This document shows positions 9,301 through 17,100 of a DNA stretch of 25,884 nucleotides, piece by piece. Both the position numbers and the translations under genes were made by a program. The DNA is from Plakobranchus ocellatus (lineage: Eukaryota > Mollusca > Gastropoda > Plakobranchidae): assembly GCA_019648995.1 (NCBI GenBank), contig BLXT01004995.1:1252519-1278402 (forward strand), given 5' to 3'. The notes under the pieces were generated by a model that worked only from the letters and a program-made list of their open reading frames with translations, did no database searches and was not told the DNA's origin. Position 1 is the first letter of the stretch; every line of letters begins with the position of its first letter.

Positions 9301-11768
9301 TGCTTGACTGACCGGCCGTGCCTACATTCTCCAATTGGTGCCTGTCTAGAAAGACTTCTGCCTCCTTGATTTTAGTATTGGAACGTTCTTGAATCGCCAA
9401 AGCCCCTTGATTGTCAGGTGAATGAACAAGGTGCGCAGTTTGTATCCATGCTATCGGTGAAACTGCCGCTTGATTCTGTGATGCTAGTAACAATTCAGAC
9501 CCTCTTTCTTGGTCTTGAAAGATGTGGCACATGCGGTCCTCGTGCTGCAGCTCGTTTTCTGGTATGGCATGGAAAGTTTTGGGTGAAAGTGTTGATTTTG
9601 CTTTGTTATCTGAATGCTTGCCCACCTCAATGACGTTTGTTTTCTGCTCCAGCTGAAGAGCATGATTTTGTGTTGATGCATTAGGTGCACCGGCTAGTAA
9701 AGGAATGTTTGTTGTTGTTTCAGATTGTTTTGCTATATCTTTAGCAAAAGACACATGTGACGTGATTGTTCTTAGAGGGGATGCACAACTAGTTAAAACT
9801 GGATCATTCTCGCGTGTGACAGCACAGCTCTTGGATGCATCCATCGGTTCAAAAGGCATCTCTTTATTAGAGGAGAAACTTTGGGGGGCCTCAACAACAT
9901 TTTTTTTCATCATATAAAGAGACCCCTGTTGAAAAAAAAAATGAACAAAATAAAAGTGAAAGAAAAAAGTTACGATTTTTACCTTCAATTGACAACGCGT
10001 TTTCATTCTTGCATGAAAATTAATGGCCAATGACAATCTATTTACTGACAGAGAGAGTTCTGATAATTGTAACAATACAAGGTAACCAAAAACCTTGCCT
10101 AAAGTAGTATGTGCGTGGTGCCGATTAAATAATTAATTTATTGAATTTAATTAATAATTTATTAATTTATAAACAAATTTGTACATAAAAGTAGTTTANN
10201 NNNNNNNNAAAAAAAAACAAAAAAAAAACAAAAACACACACACACACAAACCCACAAAAAAAAACCCCACATCAACAAAACACATAGACATGAAATAAGT
10301 CATTTGTCACCAATCGCCTAACAGATTTAAAACTAAAAGTATATGTAGAAATGTCTTTCTGACAGTTCTTTGTACGATCTATCAAAGATGAAACGTTGGC
10401 AAAATCAATTTTAGTGCGCAAATAAATTATTGTTTTGAAAAACTACAGCCGTGTTGAGCTGCATTTTCAAAAAAAAATATCTCCGTTGGATGGTTGCCTA
10501 CGAACGTCTAAAAAAAAAAAATTGTTTTTTCATTCGGTATCGGGGTAGTGGTGGCCTCGCGGAAGGCAAACTCGTCCCTGAAATGTGCTGGGACTTTTTG
10601 TCACGAGTTGGAACCCGTCGCCATCGTCCGACCTGAGCGACTGAGAACAAAAAGCCAAAAAATCAAACGATGAAGAGGCCTGGTCTAGAAAAAAAAAACC
10701 ACACCACAAAACACCACCACCACCAACAACAGCAGCAACAACAACAACTAACAACAACTATAAATAAAAAAAAGGTACTCTTGAAGAACTGTTATTCAAA
10801 TAAAAAGTTACATCTTTGCAAAGCTCATATTTTTTTTCCAGGCCAAGTCTCCCGATTTAATTTTTCCTCTTCTCCACATTTACGAGAAGATCGTTCACTA
10901 GAAATGATTTCAACAGTTTTTCTGAGGGCAAATAAAGGATATGATTCATTTTAGCTAATGAAGTCGTGACATTGATGGTCTAAAAAAAGTTTGACATATT
11001 TGCCAATAAAATTTATATTTTCATCATACCATTAGATGGTTGTAATATTAAACAATGCAAATTAATAGCAACACATTATGATGATCGTTGAATCAATATT
11101 GAATGCAAAGTTATAAGAAAAAAAAATACGAGAAAGAAAGCTATTTGATCTGCTTTGCATTCTTGTTATAACAAGGTCTATAACTATCGGTTAGTACACA
11201 TAATGTACTATTATACATGTGTATTATGCTTGTATTTCCACGAAAATAATTACTGTTAGTATTATCCTTGTTAAGATAAATACAATTTGACACCATCCCA
11301 AGTTCTCTCCAAGCCTTCAGTGACAGTCTTAGTGTAACAATATAATTTTTAAAATTCATTTTCTGAATATTACATTCATCGTATCTTTTCTGTGTATTTC
11401 ATTGGCCTCTAAAAGGAATTTCCATCGTGTATATTCATTAGATCATCACTTTCGTGTCGGCCTTAAATGTCCAGCACCTTGTCTTAAACAAACTGTTAGA
11501 ACAGCGACATAACAAAACAAAACTACATTTAAAAATGTTTAGTTAAAAACAAAATTCTTAAACTGAAATTCGCGCACGCCTATACACAATGAAGGTGCTA
11601 TCAGTTGACAGTTCAAACTATCGCGCTGAGCAGACGACAACAAGCATGTTTAAGACTCACGTTGTTGGCGCGGACCAGTTGCCAGTCATCATTGATCCTG
11701 TTAGAGATATTGACAAATCGCTTAACCTGGTGTTCAAACTCTGCAAGCGACATCAGGCCGGTTCCCAT
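6272..11768 (-). CDS. ATG10: Ubiquitin-like-conjugating enzyme ATG10 (six coding exons)
   Basis: The coding sequence is the complement of exons 11768-11661, 9925-9242, 8514-8397, 7288-7191, 6788-6688 and 6350-6272. It totals 1188 bp, a predicted 395 residues plus stop, and all splice phases agree. ATG10 is the cytosolic E2-like enzyme that accepts ATG12 from ATG7 and transfers it to ATG5 during autophagosome formation. Family landmarks appear in order: the N-terminal helix AEFEHQVKRFV with NDDWQLV (residues 9-33), the core strand YEYHVVYSESYCVPVLYFNV (281-300), DGKLLPLNEVW (304-314), EHPLLG then LHPC with catalytic C351, and a C-terminal WLSTVGP. Human ATG10 is about 220 residues; the excess comes from exon 2. 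An in-frame TGA lies six codons before the chosen ATG. The gene is divergent from SSBP. Identification rests on motif recall, not on a database search. Confidence 0.92.
6351..6687 (-). other. ATG10: ATG10 intron 5
   Basis: 337 bp, phase 2, donor GTAGGT, acceptor GCTTTCACAG. AT-rich; nothing else seen. Confidence 0.8.
6688..6788 (-). CDS. ATG10: ATG10 coding exon 5 with catalytic cysteine
   Basis: 101 bp, residues 337-369 plus two bases of codon 370. It encodes EHPLLGRPYLQLHPCHT, in which the HPC cysteine (C351) is the ATG12-thioester residue of the family. Two stronger-looking upstream donors (ACAG|GTGATC and CACAG|GTGACC) give phases that do not fit exon 6. Donor GGCAA|GTAGGT leaves two bases and restores the homologous C-terminus, so it was chosen. 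Confidence 0.88.
6789..7190 (-). other. ATG10: ATG10 intron 4
   Basis: 402 bp, phase 0, donor GTTTGA, acceptor TATATTCAG. I see no other feature in it. Confidence 0.85.
7191..7288 (-). CDS. ATG10: ATG10 coding exon 4
   Basis: 98 bp, the end of D304 to residue 336. It encodes DGKLLPLNEVWKL, with SFIEENKWATLTQQ at its end, aligning with the DGR-PL-L-IW and W-T-TQQ segments of ATG10. Acceptor GTCAG|AT and donor CAACAG|GTTTGA, phase 0 out. Confidence 0.95.
7289..8396 (-). other. ATG10: ATG10 intron 3
   Basis: 1108 bp, phase 1, donor GTTTAT, acceptor TTTGGTCAG. AT-rich. Open frames of 60 to 69 codons here lie in homopolymer-rich sequence and are not supported. Confidence 0.85.
8397..8514 (-). 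CDS. ATG10: ATG10 coding exon 3
   Basis: 118 bp, residues 265-303 plus the first base of codon 304. It starts DDAFML and carries the family core YEYHVVYSESYCVPVLYFNV. Acceptor CATAG|G and donor CCAG|GTTTAT leave one base, which with exon 4 makes GAT (Asp) of the conserved DG turn. Confidence 0.94.
8515..9241 (-). other. ATG10: ATG10 intron 2
   Basis: 727 bp, phase 0, donor GTTTGA, acceptor CTCATAG. The acceptor side has a long pyrimidine tract (minus strand of plus 8526-8547) and a diverged tandem duplication. Nothing else was recognised. Confidence 0.85.
8545..8738. repeat. Diverged tandem duplication, 97-bp period, two units
   Basis: Unit 1 starts at 8545 and unit 2 at 8642, both with AAAAGTAAAC. 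Matching landmarks recur at a constant 97-bp offset: TTCTGATTCT at 8571 against TTCTGACTCT at 8668, then TTCACTGTCCCT against TTCACTGCCCT, then a CCC-A-TTTAT/CTTAT segment. The units differ at many positions, so the duplication is not recent. Confidence 0.75.
9242..9925 (-). CDS. ATG10: ATG10 coding exon 2 with long inserted segment
   Basis: 684 bp, residues 37-264, phase 0 at both ends. It begins GSLYMMKKNVV, which corresponds to the short strand after the N-terminal helix of ATG10, and ends in an acidic stretch DMESEMESDTE before donor GAG|GTTTGA. Between these lie roughly 190 residues with no family counterpart that I know. They are rich in Ser, Thr, Asn, Gln and Glu, with four Ser-Pro dipeptides (SPLR, SPKT, SPIA, SPDN), and look disordered. 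A 228-codon frame without a stop in DNA this AT-rich, with GC above the flanks, argues that it is truly coded. Its role is unknown. Confidence 0.88.
10199..10208. other. Assembly gap (10 N)
   Basis: Ten unresolved bases lie between an AT-rich stretch and an A-rich/CA low-complexity stretch. A fixed run of 10 N usually marks a gap of unknown size, so intron 1 may be longer than shown. Confidence 0.99.
10209..10268. repeat. A-rich and (CA)n low-complexity tract
   Basis: Runs of A interrupted by single C, then a CA microsatellite at about 10233-10247, then more A-rich sequence. It directly abuts the gap and probably caused the assembly break. Confidence 0.9.
10542..10642 (+). mobile_element. 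Diverged tRNA-derived SINE, copy 1
   Basis: Aligns by eye along its length with the intact SINE at 16149. Shared blocks include the GGGG start, C-CT-G-GATGTGC-GGGAC against C-CTGAGATCTGCAGGGAC, and TTTTTGTCACGAGTTGGAACCC against CTTCTGTCGCGGGTTCGAGCCC. Degenerate A-box TGGCCTCGCGG (10552) and B-box AGTTGGAACCC (10606) are 54 bp apart, the same spacing as in the intact copy. No target-site duplication was found. The insertion is in ATG10 intron 1, antisense to that gene. Confidence 0.6.
10699..10758. repeat. Imperfect CAN trinucleotide microsatellite
   Basis: A CAC, CAA and CAG triplet tract. It creates a His/Gln-rich open frame on the plus strand and a Val-rich one on the minus strand; both are artefacts of the repeat inside ATG10 intron 1. 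Confidence 0.85.
11661..11768 (-). CDS. ATG10: ATG10 coding exon 1
   Basis: This exon encodes residues 1-36, starting MGTGLMSLAEF and ending LVRANN, then donor AAC|GTGAGT in phase 0. It matches the ATG10 N-terminal helix and the following D-x-W segment. The in-frame TGA upstream makes this ATG the first available one; M6 is a possible downstream alternative. A T-rich stretch ending in TTTGCAG about 50 bp upstream could be a 5' UTR acceptor. Confidence 0.9.
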
Positions 11769-11967
11769 GCTTGCCTGTGTCCGTCACCAACCTTCCTATT
11801 CTTTAGTCAGATCTGCAAATTAAATTTTAAAAACATACTAGTATTATCATTTTGTGTCTTTCCTCTTTAGTTGAGCCTTTTTTTCCGCCTTCACAATGGC
11901 TGCATATTGACGACAAACATCCCGGTACATGTTCACTTAAGTCCATCAAGGTTTTACGCTAACTTCC

Positions 11968-11975
11968 TATTTATA
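11968..11975 (-). promoter_or_regulatory. TATA-like box facing ATG10
   Basis: Reads TATAAATA on the minus strand, about 200 bp upstream of the ATG10 start codon, within moderately GC-richer sequence. It predicts transcription starting near 11940-11945 and a 5' leader of about 175 bp. In AT-rich DNA such an octamer is common, so support is positional only. Confidence 0.3.
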
Positions 11976-12183
11976 TCCTGTCCGGATAAAAAGCCAAAAT
12001 AATCCCATTATGTATATCACGTAAGTGAGCTGTTAAAGGGCAATTGATGCATACTTTAATCTCATACCAGGTAATAGATACATGAATAAACTAAGTAAAA
12101 GTGAGAAACTTGTATCAAAAATAATAGCATGCTCATAATTTATTTTTTTAAAAAAAGATAGAAAGAAAGGGAGAAAGAAATTC

Positions 12184-12540
12184 ATGCCATTGAAGAAAAG
12201 GAGCAAATTATCAGCTAGATTTTATTTTATGGGCTGTTTCCTGGTAGGTAAGCCTGTGTTAAGAGATAATAAGCCTTACATATGGCATAGCCTCTCAGTT
12301 TCACTGCCTACATTAGTACATTCTAACTCATATCTGGGCAACATCTGCAAGGAAGATCTGTTGCAGCATCTAGCTCGCCCTTTCTGTGACAGTTTACCTA
12401 AGAAAAAATTTAAAAAGCATTTAAGACGTATGCTTATCAGTTAATTCGGGCATCCTTTTATTTTGTAATTTAATACGAGTTTTAAATGTGTATATTTCTT
12501 CATAAAGGCAGGCTATGAAATGAAAGAAAAAAAAAAAAAA
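12184..12540 (+). mobile_element. Possible 5'-truncated non-LTR retroelement fragment
   Basis: An 86-codon frame (12184-12444) ends in a basic tail, PFCDSLPKKKFKKHL then RRMLIS. This loosely resembles the WNSLP...FK..L ending of LINE reverse transcriptases in marine invertebrates. About 80 bp after the stop comes an uninterrupted A14 (12527-12540), as expected for a poly(A) end. No target-site duplication or catalytic domain was seen. It may instead be an unrelated open frame beside a chance A tract. Confidence 0.25.
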
Positions 12541-12675
12541 GACGGCTACGATGATATAGATATTCAGAGTTCAAAATTCCTTCTAATTTGAGATTTTGGT
12601 CAAGGCGATCAGGATACTACTATTGCGATCGGCGTTCCAACGCAGAAGAAAATACAAATATATATACATGTTTAA

Positions 12676-12698
12676 ACACACACACACACAAACACACA
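12676..12698. repeat. (AC)n microsatellite
   Basis: ACACACACACACACAAACACACA, with one interruption, in the intergenic region. Confidence 0.9.
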
Positions 12699-12895
12699 TT
12701 GCACATATAACGGTTAGAAAAAAAAACTTGTGAAACGCAGTGCTCACATTATAATTTTTACCCAGAACATAGTTTTGTTATTAATGTTTTTTCAAATTTT
12801 TCTCTGACCACGAAACAATGAATATAATTTGATAGACAAGACGAAGTCTTCGATAGCGACGGACTTACGCGTCCAAATCTATGCACGCATTACAA

Positions 12896-12917
12896 GAGAG
12901 AGAGAGGGAGAGAGAGG
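12896..12917. repeat. (GA)n tract
   Basis: Alternating GAGAGA with two GGG interruptions, about 1.2 kb upstream of the SSBP start codon. GA tracts bind GAGA-type factors in some animals; whether this one is regulatory is not shown. Confidence 0.8.
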
Positions 12918-13079
12918 TCATGGTAAGTTTACAAGTGAGCTTCAACTGTAATGTAGACAGTAGACACTGCGATGTATTTCAGATTGTTTTTGGCCTCAGA
13001 ACTTACAGTTCAAGCCTTGGATGGGAAGGAGGATAGGAGTAGCCATGTGAAGGGAGGGAGAGTGGAGAAGAGGGGCACT

Positions 13080-13290
13080 CCAGGACGCGCGCGGCGGCTA
13101 GCAGACGATGAAAACAGCTAAAGCCTTACGTTCACTCTTATAGTTACTGTTGTACAGTATGACGACGAGGCAAGCACCGCGCGAGGGTAAAAAAAGGAGA
13201 GAAAGAGAAAGAAAATCCTCGCAGTTCCCCTCCCCCAGTAATGGATTCGCCCAACAACGACCAGTCTCGCAGCATTTCGGAAACTATTGA
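13080..13290. promoter_or_regulatory. CpG-rich patch, possible promoter or 5' UTR of SSBP
   Basis: Contains GGACGCGCGCGGCGGCTAGC, ACGACGAGG and CACCGCGCGAGGG, clearly richer in GC and CpG than the surroundings. It is followed by a purine-rich stretch and a small ORF. It lies 0.85 to 1.05 kb upstream of the SSBP start codon. It could be an upstream promoter and non-coding first exon. No transcription start can be fixed from the sequence. Confidence 0.4.
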
Positions 13291-13318
13291 GCAAAATCTC
13301 GAGGAATATAGGTCATAG
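13241..13318 (+). other. Small ORF (25 codons) upstream of SSBP
   Basis: ATG to TAG encoding MDSPNNDQSRSISETIEQ followed by NLEEYRS. The composition is hydrophilic and helix-compatible, unlike the Phe/Ile-rich random frames elsewhere in the window, and it sits at the edge of the CpG-rich patch. If that patch is an SSBP leader, this would be an upstream ORF. It ends before any good donor, so it is not joined in frame to SSBP. Chance remains quite possible. Confidence 0.2.
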
Positions 13319-14025
13319 CTATGGTTAAGTGTATTATTGAAATCTGCACCACTAGCAAATGTTTTTTGTTTTGTTTTGTTACATATTTACACTTCATATT
13401 GAAGAGTATGATTGTGAATTACTTCATAGTTTAAAGATATATTTGTACCTAATATTTATGCAAAAAAAGTTTCACACATACATATGACTGTATATGCATA
13501 TAGGTTTGGTGATTGAACACAGTCTCCCTTCCCTTTCCAATGCATAACACTATATATAGAAAGCTCAAAATTTCTAACTAGACTGCAAGTTCAATCAATG
13601 CCTTCTTACTTTACTATTTTTTACAAAGAAATGACAAACTCCCAAAACGAAGTTGCGGTCAAAATCTAATGAGGAAGTTGCAAATGAAAAAAAAAAATTC
13701 TAAAAACGTTAAATCTATACATATATATAAAAAAAATCATCTTTATATCAACATAAGGAATATACTATTCCATGAATTCTTGAAGAGATCAAAATGAAAA
13801 GCATGTATTTTAATATCAAACTAGAAAATGAAATAACTATTATGCGACATGTTAACGAACGAGAGGGAGACAAACAATAAGGCGGTAAGCATTTTTTTTT
13901 TTTTTTTAAACAAGAGATCTGATCAAACTAGATAACTGGCAAGTCGCCAACGTGTCTTTGTCGCCAAACTATACGAGGCGGGTGAAAAATCGGTCTCACA
14001 GCATTTCAATTATGCTATTTTGGTC

Positions 14026-14035
14026 AACCAATCAG
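14026..14035 (+). promoter_or_regulatory. CCAAT box of the proximal SSBP promoter
   Basis: AACCAATCAG matches the NF-Y consensus RRCCAATSR exactly. It lies about 100 bp before the SSBP start codon, in a less AT-rich stretch. NF-Y boxes usually sit 60 to 100 bp upstream of transcription starts, which would place initiation near 14090-14120 and give a very short leader. Confidence 0.45.
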
Positions 14036-14132
14036 AAAAGAGCGACTGACAGACCTGGTTGATGTTGGCAAGACAACGGGGTCAGTGTCGTCCTTGATGG
14101 TTTGACAGGTGCGTGACAGTTCAACTCTCAGC

Positions 14133-14188
14133 ATGTATGCCAAAGGGAAAGGATCTACAGTTCCCTCCGATGCCCAAGCAAGGGAAAA
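14133..14188 (+). CDS. SSBP3: SSBP coding exon 1
   Basis: 56 bp, residues 1-18 plus two bases. It encodes [18 protein letters not shown] and ends AA|GTAAGT, phase 2. The MYAK start is as in Drosophila Ssdp; vertebrates have MFAK. This is the only ATG that gives the family N-terminus. Confidence 0.97.
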
Positions 14189-17100
14189 GTAAGTAAACTT
14201 TAAATCATCATTGCATCTTCAATTTAAAATCTGTAAAATACCATATCCATGTTAAAAAAGCAGACAGAACGTACCTTTTTTGTCTCTATACGTGCTGGCT
14301 CCACCTGCACACGAGGATGCCCCATTGAGTAGTGCGTATAATAGCTGTTCCGGTTATGAAACACACCCACAGTAGTGAGTGCTATTGTTTTTGCAGCGAT
14401 CATAACATTCAAACAAGACTTATTCTACTTTATTTTTTAGACTATCCCCCCAAAAGAAATCACCTGCAAAGAAGTACTTTTGTATGTAGAATTGTAAAAT
14501 TTTACAAGGTTAATGTTAAAATTATCAAGGAATCTGTAGAAGAATGGCTGCCAATAAGTCAGTGAACCGGGTCTAACGCAGTCTAACCTGGGTTGTTTCC
14601 CTTAGCACAAGTCCATTTTTATACGATCAGCTGAATGAGTGATAGGAAATGAACCTTCTGTTGATTAAACGCTACATGCAATACGAACCGAAAGAGAGCT
14701 TTGTCTTATAATATAGAGAGAGAATGAAAAAAGTAAATGTCATTTTACTGAAACCGAACAACAGGGAATGACAAATCAAATGTGATGAATGATCTCTCAT
14801 AACTTGCCCCATTCCCATCCCAAACAACAATTCCCATCCCAAACCACAATGGGCCTAGATCTAAATCTAGATGGTTTACCTTAAAATGTATAGCGAGAGA
14901 AGATTTTAAATGTTTGCTTAGAATCTAGAAATCTATAGTATATGTATCATAGACTAAGTGTCAAGTCGACGGTAATATGAACGGATGGAAAATCTTAATT
15001 GGGATATTGCTTCATTTTCAAACGTGTACTTCCTTCCTAGAATATTGTAAATGCACAAGCATCTGGATCTACATTACTTCTCAAGTTTTCTAGATGTTTT
15101 TTTGTTTGTTTGTTGTTTTTTCTTTAATTAAGAACTGGAGGTGGATTATTTCTGTACTGTAGATCAAGATCTGCCCAATATTCACAAACCTATAATCCCT
15201 TCCTGATCCAGGATTAAATTTAGAACTATCTAAATCTTGATCAAGTTAAATCCACTAAATAAATCCATGTCAAATATGTATGCCAGAAAAAAAAAATCTT
15301 TTGTTGCTTGATTGTGCACCTACTTGTCAAACAAGCTGGATAGCCCTTTCCTCAGGAAACTTCATTATAGCCTCTGTTAAAGACTCAATAACAATGTTTG
15401 GTTTTTTTTTTCCTCTCCTTTGCTCATTGACAATTTATTTTCAAAGTCATGTAGGCTTATCCTTGCCTAGATGCAGATGCTATTGATTTTTTTATTTCAT
15501 TATCCCCATTTATTAGGGCTGAACAATTATTATTATAACCCTTTTGTTTTAAGGGTGTTTCTCATGATTTTAAAAGATTTAGGCCCATATCTTTTTTTTA
15601 TTTGCAAGCCTCCATTACACACCCATTTGATGCATTTTTTTTTCTTGTACTTTCAAATTTTTGGTTTTTCAAGCATTGAGCCTAGGCTTGTTTGTGTGCG
15701 AAACAGATAAGTAGATCCAATGCTGTATTAAAAAGTCTTTGATAGTAGAAAAGTAAGGGGCTGATTTCTCATTCATCTTTTTAAAATATGAAATGATGTC
15801 GCAAAATTCTGGCTATGTCAGTTTCTGGGTTGCATCATTGTCTGCTTATCCTGAAATTGTGTGGGGTATTTTTTCAAGGAGTTAGGGGACAAAATTTCTA
15901 TGTCAACTTTTATATTAACTCTTAACTGGTCCTTTTTTTTTTTTCTTTACATTTTTAAAAAATTTTTCCCTTTGAAAATTTTTTTAGGGGTTACCATTTT
16001 TAAACATGTAATGAATGTATAGTTAACCCTAAATTAATGTGTGGCATATCCTTGGAAAGGTAAAGAGACAAAGAATGTATTTGTTACATTTATTTTTGTT
16101 GATTTTAGGATTTACTGTGAAGTTTTTGTAGCGTTCATGAGCAGATACGGGGCGTCAGTAGCACAGTGGCTTGCGAGTCCGCCCTGAGATCTGCAGGGAC
16201 CCTTCTGTCGCGGGTTCGAGCCCCGCTACTGGCTCCGAGATCACCTTGTTGTGGACTGGCTATATACAAAAAACTCATGAGCAGATACTTGTATAGAAAG
16301 AGGAAGCTATGAGCATTGATGAGTAGATGAAGAGTTAAGCCAGGTGAAAAGGGGACATAATAATATTATATTATTGATATATTTTCTTTGATCTCTGTAA
16401 TATTAGTGTCTCTGAATTGGAGCAGTTTCACTAAAACTGAACTGTCATTATCATAATAAATCTCTTGAGGGTTCAGTTTTTAAAATGTTTTTTCTTTCTT
16501 AACAAAATTTTGTTATCATACAGTAAACAAGTTTGTGGTACATTTTAAAATTCTCTGCAGATGACTGAAGTTATCATTATTTTATCATTAATGTTATGGA
16601 ATATTGTTTTGTGTGCATAGTAAAAGAATCTTCATCCAGCACTTTCATCATGCCAAGTGATTACTTATAAGCTGTTGTAGAGTTGATTAGTCTTCAATGA
16701 CTGTTGTGCCTCATTATAACCATATAATTTGAAGAGCTTTTACAAAGCTTCTGACTTGATGCTGTTCAGTGCAATATTGAGCAATAGTTCTTTATTTAAG
16801 TAATAATAATGTTAAAATTAGAAAAAGTAACTCTCTCCATTGCTCCTAAAAAAAGAAAAAAAATATCTAGATGAAACCATTCACTCACTACATTTGGTCA
16901 AAATTTTGTTGTTGTTGTTGATTTCAGGCTTGCTTTGTATGTATATGAATATTTACTTCATGTTGGGGCACAGAAATCGGCACAGACATTTTTGTCCGAA
17001 GTAAGTAGAAGTTAATCAAAATTAAGTGAATTATTCTATGTTGTTGAAATATTTTTGAGAGAGGAAAATGAAATATAAAATTTTTATAAAAACTACTGGT

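Larger units (their letters stand above)
9926..11660 (-). other. ATG10: ATG10 intron 1
   Basis: A 1735-bp phase 0 intron with donor GTGAGT and acceptor TTCAACAG behind a long pyrimidine tract. It contains the assembly gap, A-rich and CA low-complexity sequence, a diverged SINE and a CAA/CAG-type microsatellite. The open frame of exon 2 runs on into this intron through the pyrimidine tract, which gives a false 279-codon ORF rich in Phe. Confidence 0.85.
11769..14132. other. Divergent intergenic region between ATG10 and SSBP
   Basis: About 2.36 kb separates the two start codons. It contains the presumed 5' leaders and promoters of both genes, a possible retroelement fragment near 12184-12540, CA and GA microsatellites, a CpG-rich patch around 13080-13290 and a CCAAT box near 14030. 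No protein-coding exon of a third gene was recognised. Confidence 0.75.
14189..16927 (+). other. SSBP3: SSBP intron 1
   Basis: 2739 bp, phase 2, donor GTAAGT, acceptor GATTTCAG preceded by a GTT triplet run. It contains a 19-bp tandem duplication near 14811 and an intact SINE at 16149. T homopolymers dominate the plus strand from about 15100 on. No further exon was recognised. Confidence 0.92.

Noticed and set aside
9418..9917. Plus-strand and alternative minus-strand ORFs of 68 to 71 codons.
   Set aside because: They are shadow frames of ATG10 exon 2.
9236..10075. A 279-codon minus-strand ORF as a stand-alone gene ending in DTEV, a class I PDZ-ligand C-terminus.
   Set aside because: Its 5' part is the pyrimidine tract of intron 1 and its last codon plus stop are intron 2 sequence. 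The true coding part is ATG10 exon 2, which splices at GAG|GTTTGA into exon 3.
10530..10954. Val/Gly-rich minus-strand ORF and His/Gln-rich plus-strand ORF.
   Set aside because: Both are produced by the CAN microsatellite and the SINE in ATG10 intron 1.
11589..11870. Two plus-strand ORFs of 93 and 72 codons.
   Set aside because: They are antisense to ATG10 exon 1, which has a clear family match and a GTGAGT donor on the minus strand.
11829..11946. A 39-codon minus-strand frame starting MDLSEHVPG upstream of the ATG10 start codon, as an upstream ORF.
   Set aside because: Its ATG lies at or upstream of the start site predicted from the TATA-like box, so it may not be transcribed, and nothing else supports it.
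14270..14299. A 30-bp minus-strand microexon candidate between GTGTGCAG and AAG|GTACGT.
   Set aside because: It is antisense within SSBP intron 1, with no other exon of a minus-strand gene nearby.
16149..16274. A functional tRNA gene at the SINE.
   Set aside because: The promoter boxes are present, but the region does not fold into a complete cloverleaf by eye, continues into the SINE tail, and is flanked by a target-site duplication.
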